Of a stretch of DNA of 64,000 bases, positions 15,201 through 27,700 are shown piece after piece; the stretch's first letter is position 1, and every line of letters starts with the position of its first letter. This stretch comes from Amphibalanus amphitrite (lineage: Eukaryota; Arthropoda; Thecostraca; Balanomorpha; Balanidae). Under the pieces are notes generated by a model. The model did not search any database. It had not been told where the DNA came from and saw only the letters and a list, made by a program, of their open reading frames with translations. A program made the position numbers and the translations under genes. The stretch is taken from contig NW_024882303.1 in the NCBI RefSeq assembly GCF_019059575.1, positions 186,001 through 250,000 of the forward strand. Reading direction: 5' to 3'.

Positions 15201-15697
15201 GGCGTCTGAAGCATGGCATCAACGCTTTGATTCGCGCAGGTGTGTAGTTACTTGATCCATTGTGTACATTTTTACTAACCTGTAAAAGAGCAACAACCAA
15301 TCGGAGCTCTGCGCCAAACCGTAGGGGAACAGCCAGACATGACAGGCGCACCTGTGACGTCAGAGGTGACAGGTGACGGCGCGCAGCTGTCACCTGACAG
15401 TCACCAGGTGTCAGTTCTGTCAGTCTGCCCGCACAGCGCGGGCGGGTGTGGGCGTGCTCGCGCTGCGCCCAGCCGACACTTGGGAGTGGTATGCACAGAG
15501 CAGGCGAACCCATACCGGAAAGAAATACATTGAAATGGAATTAGGTAGCTTGAATGGTAAACTGGTACATGGGATATTGAGTGGTAAATTGAATTTGAAT
15601 TTGAACTGGTTGAAGCAACTAATGCATATGCAACAAGCTTGTAGTACCTAGTATGAATGTTTCTATCGATCTTTCCCTTTTTTCTCTTTCCGTCACT

Positions 15698-15756
<59 letters not shown>

Positions 15757-18700
15757 TCTCACTCTCTCCTTCTCTCCTTCCCTTCCCTCCACCTCCCCCC
15801 GTCAGGCAGCCGATTTGACTGTTCAGCGATGGATGGGTGGCTATGCCGGGTTGGGTGGGAGGTGCCCCACCGGAACTTTGTGATCATGCGGTTTGACGGC
15901 CCGGACCTGTGTGTTTATGTGTGTTTGTGAGGGAGGGTGGATGTCTGTGGAAACAAAATTAGGACAGCACACTGAATTCATCCGCCCCGTTTCAGTCAGG
16001 TATGCACTTAGTTTAGGGGCGATACAGAACCTGAACAGATGCGCCCCACATATGACTGATGATCTGACCGTAGCTGATCTGACCTGACCTGAACTGAACC
16101 GACCTGACCTGGCTCGGCAGGGAGTGCGGCCACCACGGCGTCTGCCAGAACAGCCAGGTGATGTACGCCTGGGCCAAGAACGCGCCGGCCACCAAGCTTC
16201 CCGACGATGTCGGCTTCAAGATAGGCGGCACTACGGAGCACAAGTACCTCGTGCTGCAGGTAAGCAGTCGGGGAACGCGATGGGAGGGAAAAGGGCGTCA
16301 CGGTATGTGTTTTGCTGAAAGTAATTGCTGGGGGCGCGGCGTTTATTAGTAGAGTATGTTGGTGGTGTTAAGGCCGGGATGGCACAAATGAAAGAACATT
16401 CCTAGTTGACTGTCAGGCTAGGTCATCGTTGAATGGACCATTTGCCCGACAGATCGGGTCACTAATAGGATAGATGAAGGAGGGCGATAGTTGGTCGCCA
16501 TGCTAGATTAATATGTGCTGAGTTTATAGGTCTGCTCGGCGTGACTCTTGCTGTGGAGTCTGATAGATTTCCTCCTCACGATTTTCTGGACGTAGTGGAT
16601 CAGGTTTGACGAATTTTCGTGGAAAAGTTTCGACTGCGCGATTAGTCGGCCGTTGTTGTGTTTTCGATTTGTATATGTGGTTTGCAGTTGGTTCTGCTAT
16701 TAGGTTACGTTTTGTATGAATATGAGACTTTGAAGTTTTGGCAGGCAAGCAATTAGTTTATGCATTATCCTGTTTGACCATAATTGTTTTGTATGGGCCT
16801 CCCTTTGTTTCATTGTGCATTGATGCCACTTCCTGTTTAACTTCTCACGTTCTGTCGAATACGAAGAAGATACGAGCATACGAAGAAATCCAAACAATGC
16901 TCGATTTTGTGGAAATAATGTTGTGCTTATGAAAACAAAATGCATGTAGTTAGTCTCAAACATCGTACGCCAGAATAGCTCCGAATATCTGACATCAGCT
17001 ATGTTGCGACCATTGGCGATGGTCTGTCCGCTTTCCTCGCTCTCTGGGACATGGTCTTGTTAGCTCGTCATGTTTTCATTGTCAACACCGAACGGACACC
17101 ATCCAATCATCTAACACACAGCGAAACCATCCCGATATCTAGTGTCGCCAGAGACCGCCCGGGACCAAAGCGGCTGCGAACGGCTCCGGAAGACAGTTCG
17201 ATGCAGGGTTGGCAGAGGGTGGCAAAAACTGGTTTTTGCCAGTGGTTTTAACCGGTTTAAACCGGCTGGCAGAAACCATGGTGGCAAAAACTGGCAGAAA
17301 CTGGCAAAAACTCAAGTGGCCAAAACTGCGTTGCTTGCCTAAAAAGCAATCGGTTGAAATATACAAAGTCATGTCTGTCATTGGGACCCAGTAAGCATTG
17401 TCTCGCTAGTTTACCGCTGCTTAAAGGTAGTGTGCCAGCTTTCCTGGACCGTATGGAGTTAATGGCCCAGATAAGGAGAACCGGATTTTTAGAACTTATC
17501 CATACCTTCAAAACTCATGGAAACGTCTTAAATTCTTCAAATTTTGAGTACCCCAGTGCGAAATTCGCCCCGACGGGTTGTCGGTCGTACCCCAACCACA
17601 TTTCACACCACTATGAACAATAAATGCACACACTGAAATCGCTATTACCGATATGCTCATCCAATCAAGTTTCGATAAACCCGTTCATCATCATCTCCTG
17701 CGGTTTCGAACACGCCTGTTAGGTGGTGCGGTAGACCGCGCCCAAAGCCAGGGCCCCGGTAACGTGAGGTAGCCGAGTCGGGGCAGCGTGCGCTGACCCA
17801 AGCCGGGGCCGCGCGTCCTCCCGGTGTCATGTGATAGCCCGGGGCTGCCCGCGGGGATGCGGTAGACCGCGCCCAAAGCTGCGGCCCCGGCTTGGGTCAG
17901 CGCACGCTGCCCCGACTCGGCTACCTCACGTTACCGGGGCCCTGGCTTTGGGCGCGGCTTCTGCTCATACTTTGTGGTGCGGTGGTGGTGCGTCGGGCCG
18001 CGCGCTCTGACTTCGGCCAAGAAAAATGCGTCAGCTGATCATTGTCATTTCTGCCACTTGCGTGTGGTGAAATGGGGTCATAACTTAACAGACGGCTTCT
18101 TCATATCAATTATTTTACATAAAATCATATTTCAAACCATAAATAATGTTCGACAGCCAAATAAAAGAAACAATACCAATACAGGCTTACAGTTTAAGGC
18201 TCGACATTGTGTTGTCTACGATTAGACAGCTGATAACTCATTCCCGTACGTCGTAACTCTATAATGACCTTTGCTTATTGTCACATGTGCGCCGCATTCG
18301 CGATTGTTGCCGACGCCTGTTTGCAGGTCAGCCCACTACAGTTGTTATACATATCGAAAAACCGATAAACTTTTAGGCGAAAAAGGCACTATTCCAGGCC
18401 CATTTTTGATTTTTTTGTGATATTAGGTAAAAACAGAAGCTTCTTATCCTAGGAAAAATAAAATGGGAAATCTTTCAAAGGTGGCACACTACCTTTAAAA
18501 TGTCTGTCGGTAGTCAATAGATGTCCACCAGGAAGTGCACTTTCATGCATCGCTGTTGGTGTGCTTCTGCACATGAGCATATGCAGGAGTCGTTTCCGAC
18601 CAGACCTCGAGAATGGCTGGGTCGATTGCGCTCAAATTGGGACACCGTTAGGGACTGATTAGTAGGGTGTCGTGCATAGTCGGGGTCCATTTTGCACATG

Positions 18701-21700
18701 CGCACGTGCGGGGTGACACTTCCAGATTGGGAGAACGGCTACGTCGACTAAGCACAAATTTGGCACTGACATTGTTAGGAACCGGTTCGTAGGGTCCGGT
18801 GCACAAGTCAGTGGCAGATGCCCTTTCTCACTTCTTCAATACTCGCCGCCCACCGGCGCACTTTCTCATTTGTCTCACCAAAAAGGCGCCTTATTGGTTA
18901 ATTATAGAGGACTCACGGAACTATTTAACACTAAAATGGTCAAGATACCACTTCTGTTTGAAAGCATATTGTATTGACTGAATCCTACTTAAAACGTGTC
19001 CTGCTCAAACGCATGTAGAGGCATAGCGTTTTGACTGTTTTAGTTTTTGCCAGTTTTTGCCACTTTATGCCGGTTAAAACCGGTTTAAACCGGCAAATGG
19101 CAAAAACTAGTTTTTGCCGGCAAAAATGCCAACCCTGGTTCGATGTGTCAGAAAAACTCGCTTGCCTTGCCACTGCAGGTGGCATTGCTTCCGGACACAG
19201 CCCCTGGTTGAAAGGAGGTAGGGGCAGATAGCAGACGAATGACTCGGTCTTATCCCCGACTTTTTTCAACTCTGCCTCGCTTTGTCACTCCCGTTCTGCC
19301 TCGGACTCTTTCCGCCTTTTCCCCCACCCCACCCTATAATCTCGTCCTAGTTGTCGTACCTTTTTCAGTCCCATCCTTACTCGGCCCCTACTGCGTCGTT
19401 TATTTTCCTCCCTTGCTCCGTCCTGTCCTCATCCATATCCCTATTAAGACTTTCTTGCTCAGTTTCCATACCTACCCGGGCTACTCTGACCGCGCTGAAG
19501 ATATTTGCCTGCAGCGAATCCGCCCGGTACCGTGTGTATGGACTTTTACACGAAGCGGCTAGCATGACTCGCTACATTAGGAGGGGAGCGGTCTCGGAGC
19601 GCCAGGTAACTGACCCAGGATGATCGGCCGCCACCGTCCGCCGGCCGCTCCAGCAGTGGTAAATGCAACTTTGGATGATGAAATAGTCGCTCAGTGGGTA
19701 GAAGTGGCGGTGACTCACCCGGCCGTGTTTGTGTGGGATTGAGGTGAAAGTGCCAGGGAGATGCCGGATTTACGGTGTGGTGTATGTGCGGAGTTGTGTT
19801 AAAGATGGGTCTCTCATATAACCCATCTTTATTTGGTCTGTGGGGGCTGACGATTTGCTGTGCTGTTTTCCGTAGTTTCTTTTTGGGTTTGGATTTTACC
19901 ACGATCGTTTAGCGAATACGAGGCTCTTATAATGCCAAGAATAGCAGCCGGACACTTCAAGACTTGGCTTCTGGCCATAACGCCTCTCTGCCGCCTCCTT
20001 TGCCGCTTCCTTTTCTCGCGGTAGGTATACTGAGTCGAGCCTCGCAGCTGGGACGTAACAGGCCATCTACAGACGAAGGCGTCCCACAAAGGCCTTCGGA
20101 CTGGCCTCAGTGGCTCTGAGAGGATTTGCCGCGATACTTCCCTGAGATCTGCAGAGGGACTTGTGTGCAATTTAAAACCATGCTGGTGGACCGACAAAGC
20201 CGGGCGCTGAGTTTTCGCGGCTTTTGGCTTGTGCTCTCGCGTTGCCGCGGTTTTTTAACAGGAACTTCGTAGAGATCAGAGATGGAATGAGATAACATCT
20301 GCGTGACACGTCTGTTGACCTTCAATGTGTTGTTCCTATGCCTAGAAATAGCACCGCTTTGAAAGAAATGACATCACACTGGCGGGTTAGAGAATCCCAC
20401 GACCCGCCCCGACTTGTGCCTGTTGCGATGGACCCTGTCCCGCCCCCTTCCCACCGTGACGAGCCCTGCTCCGTTTCAGATCCATTATGCGCACCCACTG
20501 CCGGCGCCGGATACGAGCGGCGTGGAGCTGATGGTTTCAGAGAAGCCCCAAAAGTACCAGGCGGGCATCTATCTGCTGCTGGACGGATCGATAGTCATCC
20601 CACCAAACACGCCAGGTGAGATGGGTTGACTGCCGGTGGTTGGATTATAACGGTCAGGGCACAATGGGTGCTTAGTATGCCACGTGTCAAGATCATTGGT
20701 AACTTACATTGATATTGGGCTTCTTTGGTAATTAAGAACATAAGCGTTGAGATTATTAGTTTTGACCATTTGTTGTTGGATTATTGGTAATTGGAATCGT
20801 TCTATACTCTCACCAACGGCGGTGACAGTGGCATTGCAAATGCTATGTGTCATTTGCAATGTGTGACGGGCAAGTTTCATCAATGTGTCCATACTGACGC
20901 CCCTTGTCGCTTTGTTTCAGTGACGCATGCCGACGTCAACTGTCAGTTTAATGGCGAGAACACGCTGACTGCGTTCGCGTATCGCGTGCACGCCCACAAG
21001 CTGGGCAAGGTCATCACCGGCTACCGCTACAACACACAGGTATCGGCACAGTACGCCACCCTATGGGGATGAAAGTAGCGTTCTGGTGCTAGTATCATGG
21101 CTGCACCGTATCACCAGACCAGTATCACCTTGTCCCTCGCTTACCACAATACTCGATTATGTCCCATGTTGGTTATGCTTTTGATTTTGTTGTTGTCTAA
21201 TGTGAGTCGTATATCCAGCAGTCTGTGATTGTTTGGCTGCGGGGCCTCCGGGCCTATAACAGATGTCGCTGTTTTCCGGGCTGTCGGGCTGGTGGGACTG
21301 GGCGGCGCCGGCGGCCGCTCGATACGGGATACCGTCCAGCACAGACGGGCTGTCGCCCCGCCCCTCGCCCTTCTCCCGACCCTACCGGCATCATACTCTG
21401 CTCGCACGTACTCAGCCTTCCTAAATAACGTGCGAATTCAGCCGGCCATCTGTGCCTGTCCCTTGATTCCTCTCACTCTATGTTGTGACCATATGTCCGA
21501 CCATATGTTTGCTGACCTTGTGTTGCCTGACCCTATCCTGGCCTCTATCGACCCTGCCTGACATCAGATGATCCGAACTGATCACTTTATGACCCCCACT
21601 GGTTTCTGGTCCCGTTCTGCCTTCCACTCCGACCACTCCTGATCTCTGTTCTGACCTTTAATCTCTTTCACTATATCTCAGAACCAGACTCTGTTGGAGA

Positions 21701-24700
21701 CAACTCGCGGTAACCCGCAGTACCGACTCTGACTCTAACAACACCAGAGTCAAAGTCAGCTCCTCAACACTGCCTCTGACCGATGACCTTTCTCACTACC
21801 TCACAGAACCAGACGCTGGTGGAGATGGCCCGCGGTAACCCGCAGTGGCCTCAGGCGTTCTACCCAATGAAGCACCCGATCGACATTCATCCCGGTGACC
21901 TGGTGCACGCCCGCTGCACGTTCGACTCAACGGGACGAAACAGGACCACAAGGATCGGTGAGTCGGCGGGAGAGCGGATTATTATGGTTTTACTAGGTAT
22001 TCTGTTATAAGTCGATGGGCTAGCGAACTCTGGTCTCTGAAGATGGACTAACATCAATTATTCCGTCTACTGTTGTCTTCTGTTCTCCGTCCAATATTAT
22101 TAGGTATACATGGTGGTGGACTATCCTTTCGGTGGGCTACTTGGACTATTTTGTTCATACTGTTGTCCTCCGACTGCTATTTTATTCCGCCGGCTACCGT
22201 GCTCTGTGGGCCGTCTGCCAGCGCGACTGGGGTGCAGGAAAACAACACTGACGACCACAGGGGAAAACGGGTGCGCGTCTCTGTGACAGGAACTGGATTA
22301 GAATGGAAACGCCACTGAACGTGGTGCGTGCTGTCTGGCTAGTACCTAGATTGGATGGGACGAGGTCTGTCCAAGAGTCCCGACATTTTACACTGGGGTT
22401 GTAGTGCTTTTGTTATTCAAATTGTGTTTGTGAATGGTGTCAGCTGTTCGTTTTAGCGATGAAGTAGAGATGGTTCGATGTTATCACTAAATTATCTCGG
22501 CTGAATTTGCTGTTTGCATATTATGAAACATTTATGCAGCCGTCTGGAAACTTTCGCCGTTTCTGAAAGCCGCAGGAAGATGAGTTAGTCTCTTCAACAA
22601 ACTATGTTTGACTGAAGCGAACTTCGTTGGTTGATTATTGTGGCATCGTGTTGGTGCCCTTCCTATGTTAAAGACAGCGGCTGCGACCATTACGATGTAG
22701 TTATGTCGACTGCTGTACGATATCAGTTGGCCTCAGTGGCTCGACTGTTCTGCATTGGTAGTTTGGTGTGCTATGGAGTATGGTCAGTGGCTCGGTTACC
22801 AATGTCAGATGGCCGCTGGAAATCGATTGAGCTGGTTTTATACGAGGGCTGTCCGCCCGACGCTTCCGGAAGTCAGACTGAATGTTTGTCTGTGTTGGCC
22901 TGACTGTCTGTCTGACGGTTTATCTGTCTGGATATGTTTGTGTATGTTGGTTTCTGTTAGTCTGTCCGTCTGTCTGTGTCTGTCGGTCTGTGTCTCAAGC
23001 CTGTCTGTAAGCCTTTCCTGCCCTGAAAGTGGCCGAATCTGCACCGGTAGACCGCGACATCATCCAGGGCCCACTTTCGTACCCACATGGTTTGTAGTGT
23101 ATATGCAGGATCTGTTCCAAAATTCACACGTCTAACCCCCGCTACCCCTCCCGCAGGCGCCACCTCGGCTGACGAGATGTGTAACCTGTATGTCACGTCT
23201 GACCCTGCCCCCCCCCCCTCCCCCGCCCACAGGCGCCACCTCGGCGGACGAGATGTGTAACCTGTACGTCATGTACTACACGGACGCCGAGAAGGGACGA
23301 TCGGCGTTTGCCTGTATGGGCGAGAACGTACCGGAGCTGACGGACGCGCTGCCGGCCAACAGCGACCAGCCGCTGCCGCCCAATCCGCTGCTGGAGGAGC
23401 ACGCCAAGCATACCCACAAGGAGGACATGGTGAGGGAGCGGGTGGTGGAGAGAGAGGCTCTAGAGAGGGGGATGACAGAGAAGGAGGTGAGAAGCGGGAG
23501 TGTAGGTTGGGGTGCTAGAGATTGGTTGGTTTGTGGGTGATAAGAACGGTGTTTAGATGGGAATGAGATGTGGTAATGTCAGGCAATGGAGTTATAGATT
23601 GCACAGAAGCCTCCTGTCTGAAAAGATCATAGAGAAAACATTTGGGTGTTACATTTGCTGTAAATATGATCATTGGTCACTTAGCCCTGAGTTTTTATGA
23701 CGTAGAATGCAATTGTCATGTGGCACTCTTATCACATTAATATTAATGTAAGGGCCTACCAGCTGAACCTGAAGTGGTAATAATGTGCAATGTGCATGTT
23801 TCTGCTCATAACTAGTTTGGCTCTTTCATCTACAACATTGAATCTACAATATTTTTTGTTCTTTTTTGTTGCTCGTGGGTCTGACTCGTTTTCTGTCGCT
23901 TGAACATATGCTCTATTTTAGTTGATAAATACCTCCCTCCCCCATTGATACTGGTGACTGCCTGCCTGCCTGCCTTCCCTCCCCCCCCCCCCACACACAC
24001 ACGCACGCACGCGCACATGCCTCTCGTTTCCCTGTCCTATCGCTATGCATGTTCGGGTAACGGCTTCTCGTGACGCTGACGCAGACCAAGACACTTCAGT
24101 ACAACGTGGCTGCGACGGGCTTGTCGGCCGGCGCAGCGGACATGCAGTCGGAACAGCAGCCGGAGCAGCCGGAGCTGCAGCCGATCGGCACTGTACTCAA
24201 TCCGGACGACTACGAGCCGGGACGGATCGCCAAGGCGCTCGGAGGTGAGCGAGGGGAAGGGGAGCGTGGAGGGAGAGGGTGGGCGATATCCGTGAAGGGA
24301 AAGAAGAACTTAAGGGGAGGGTATTGAACACGAGAGCTCAGAGGGGAGAGGCCGTTAGGGAGAGTGAGTGCAGGCGAAAATTTCTGCTTTTGAGATGCTG
24401 GAGGGGGGAGCCGGAACATTTGGGTACTGCTTCTGTCTAGAAAAGAGGCGCCTTCTGTTGCTTCGGTTTGATGAAATTCACCAGTATTCGGAATATGTTC
24501 GAGGCATACCCAGATAGCCGATACGGTCTGTTATTAGCTGAGCCAGCAATGTCTCATCAGGTAGCCTACAGTTCTCACAAAAACCTCTCGTTTTTTACTC
24601 TTACCTCTCTGTGCCGCTGTTCCACTCTCTTCTACCGCAACCCCCCCCCCCCCGCTCCTTCCCCAGGTGTCCAGTTCGTGCACAACTGGGGCGGCTCGGC

Positions 24701-27700
24701 ACACACGTTCGGTCAGGCGGTGGCCGTGTCCGTCGACCTCTCGGGTAACGTGGTGGTGTTCCACCGCGCCTCGCGCGCCTGGAGCGGTGGCTCGTTTAAC
24801 GGCAACCGTCTGCGCGATACCAGCTCGCCCATTCCGGAGAACACCATCGTCTATCTGCGCAACGATACGGGAGAGATTGTCTTCCAGATGGGCGCCAGAT
24901 TGTGAGTATGGGTGATAAGTGTGGTGGTGCGGAGGCTTGGGGTTGGATAGTACGGGGAATCGTCGTATGGTAGTAGTGGGATTTGGTCCATGGTGAGAAT
25001 GCGGGAGGTGTGAATGACGGTGTGCGTGTTATGATGAGTGAGTGATTGGCCGAATGAAGTGAGGCTTATTTGTTGCCTTACCAGGCGTGTTTGTTTGTGT
25101 TTGGGTGCTTTAGGAGTGGTGTCGCCTTGTCATGGGATATGTGTCTTGTTTGCTTATCAAAATGTCCTCGTCTGAGACATACGAATCTACGGGTATGGGC
25201 TGTAGCCGTTTATCCGCTAGTATGATGAGGATAAAGCTGTGAAAGGTGTTTTAGTCTTGCTTGGGACTCGCTATCTACGTCGCATTGGGGTTATATTCAC
25301 GCTCCACGTTATGTCCGTATTCGCTAAGAATATGTCCTCGTGGGGGTTTCTGAACTGTTGTTCGCCGGGACGCGTGTAAAGTATGGGTTCTGTCTGGTCA
25401 TTGGCCATGTCCCGCTGCGCGCTCCCCAGTATCTGCCCGTCTGTCCGTCTGTCTTCCCGTCTGCCCCCGTCTTTCCGCCCGTCTGTCTCTACCTGTCCGT
25501 TTATTTGTCTGTCTGTCTGTGTCTGTCGAATGACGTTGGGGCGCCGATACCGCAGCTTCTACATGCCTCACGGCCTGACCATCGACCACGAGGACAACGT
25601 GTGGTGTACCGATGTCGGCATGCATCAGGTGAGATCGGCTGGGCTGCGGGCTGTGGGCCGTTGGGCTGTGGGCTGCTGGGCTGTGGGCCGCTGGGCTGCG
25701 GATGTACGGCCCTCCAGGTATTAAGTGGTTGGTTGCCAATATCACAATAATCGATCTGCATTGATGAATACGTCTAATGGCTGTTGAAAACCACAGCCGA
25801 AATGTGTGCACGAACCCTCTTCTCATTTCTTTTGAGTCATTTTGCAGGAGTGTCTCTGTCATTTAAAGTTATTACACCAAAAGCACATCTCTTTTACCTA
25901 ACCAACCACTCTTTTGCTGGAGGGCCGTACCGTGAGATGGCCAGTGGGAGTACCCTACCGAAGCTACACCCACACGAGGGTGAAGGCCTGTCGCGCAGTA
26001 GCGGCATCACTTGACCGCCTGCTCGGTACTGAATATGCTGTCCAGTGAAAATGCACTTGTCATTAGTATGGTCGGAGCATGAGCTATAACTATCTTCCGA
26101 AGTGCGGCTAGCCTGCTACTGTTTGGCAGGATGTGCGCTCAACCATCAAGATTTCTATCCCACGCTACTCAATGCCCATTAGCTCGGACTTTTTTAACTG
26201 CGATAGCTGCCCACGGCTGCTTCTATGGCTACTGTTGGCTGATCTGGTCATATCGGCCCAATTCCACGGAACGACAGGCTGTGTTTACGTTTGGAATCAA
26301 TGACGTCTACTTATCTGACAAGCTGCCGCCCACGCTGCTCTCGTGTTTGAGCCGGCTCAAAGCTGAATGGACGTCCTGTAATAAAACTTGTTTAGCAGAC
26401 TCACAGTAAAGCTGGTTTAGTGATGCTGCGGATTTGGTCTTGTATTATTGCTTAAGATATTTTGTGTTTTCTTTCCGCGTCCTGTGGGGTAACCGTAAAG
26501 TTTATATGTATTTCATATATTGATTAAGTGTAGAAACTATGTACTTGCAATTGCATTACCGTTCAATATCGCAGCTATCCTTGTTTGAATGTACTGACGA
26601 ACATAACTACGCCTATCTCCCACGGACCCGTCTAACGCGCCCTGCCCGTGTCCAGGTATTCAAGTTCAGCCCGCGGGGCGGGGACGGTACGCCGCAGCTC
26701 ACCCTCGGCACCAAGTTCGAGCCCGGCTCGGACGACTATCACTTCTGCAAGCCCACCTCAGTCGCCGTGATGCGCGACGGCTCGTTCTTCGTGGCTGACG
26801 GCTACTGTAACACGCGCATCCTCAAGTTCGGCCCCGGTGGCGGCCGGCCAGTGCGCACCGTCGGCCGGGCATCAAGTACGTTCGCTATTTTTGGTACGTG
26901 CCGACCGCCGACCGGCTGTTAGAGCTTTGAACCTGGGACAGAGGAGGTGGCAGAGGCGGCGGGTCTCACCACTCGAGCATGGGAGCTATATGTGGAACGT
27001 GTTGTGGGTTTAATATGCTGTATATATTACTGACCCTGGTGAGGCCTGGTGAGGCTATGGTATGTGGAAACATGTTTTGCTCATTTATGATTTTCATAGT
27101 GCGCTTGTTTTTTGTGTGCTTCTTCCTACCTATTGTGTCGGTCGTTGCCCAGTCATCGTTGCGATAACTAAATCTCTCCTGGCTTACCTATCTCAATGTT
27201 CTTCGTGACCATCTGTTTTCGTGTTGTTTGCTCTTCAACATTCTACTACAGCTTCATTTTTTCTTAAGTAATTGACATTTTTTTACATAGGAAGCAATTT
27301 CATGAAAAGTACGTGTGCTTTGCAACTACGAACATTTAAGTAATTTATCCCGTTTCATTTGTGTTCTCTCATGATTCTTTGTGTTCTTTGTAATTGTGTA
27401 TTGAGTAGCCTCGTTTTGTGACTTAGTTATGTCGCAGTTTGCACCGCAACAGTAGGCAATAGCACTGTCGCCTTCGTTGCTCAGTGTTTTTTTTTTTTTT
27501 CTCTCTCATCCGTCCTACGTCGTCGCTGGGTCTCGCTACTGGACCGAATCAGCGACGAATCGACAGTCGAACCTCTCCTTAATACATATACCTATGATAC
27601 AAATCCTCCGGCATCTTCCCTGACGTCTTCGCTGACATTGTTCGACACCTTCTCTGACACGTCCTTCCCTGATACACTATTTGACACTTTCCCCGACACA

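Larger units (their letters stand above)
17204..19137. mobile_element. hAT-like non-autonomous element with 8-bp target duplication
   Basis: Begins CAGGGTTGGCA and ends TGCCAACCCTG. The octamer GTTCGATG flanks both ends (17196-17203 and 19138-19145). CAGGG termini with an 8-bp duplication are the hAT signature. The ends extend about 100 bp inward and carry repeated TTTTTGCCA/TGGCAAAAA motifs and GGTTTAAACCGG palindromes. No transposase frame is seen. A TTAA-type element sits inside it. Confidence 0.8.
16260..20479 (+). other. PAM: PAM intron 3
   Basis: Holds the 1.9-kb hAT-like element with its nested TTAA element and hairpin (17204-19137). I see no exon or RNA gene in the rest. Confidence 0.6.
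3273..23429 (+). other. PAM: PAM exons 1-7: signal peptide and PHM domain
   Basis: Residues 1-22 are a hydrophobic leader ending near VFG. PHM spans about 54-330. All copper ligands expected from rat PHM are visible: the first site has His89-His90 (HHMLLF) and His157 (LQIHYAH), and the second has His224 and His226 (YRVHAHKLG) and Met298 (DEMCNLY). The paired-cysteine stretch ECGHHGVC (110-117) and NAPATKLP match the rat core. The His-containing linker EEHAKHTHKED (about 344-354) follows, with no dibasic cleavage site in the PHM-PAL junction, so the two domains probably stay joined. Confidence 0.9.
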
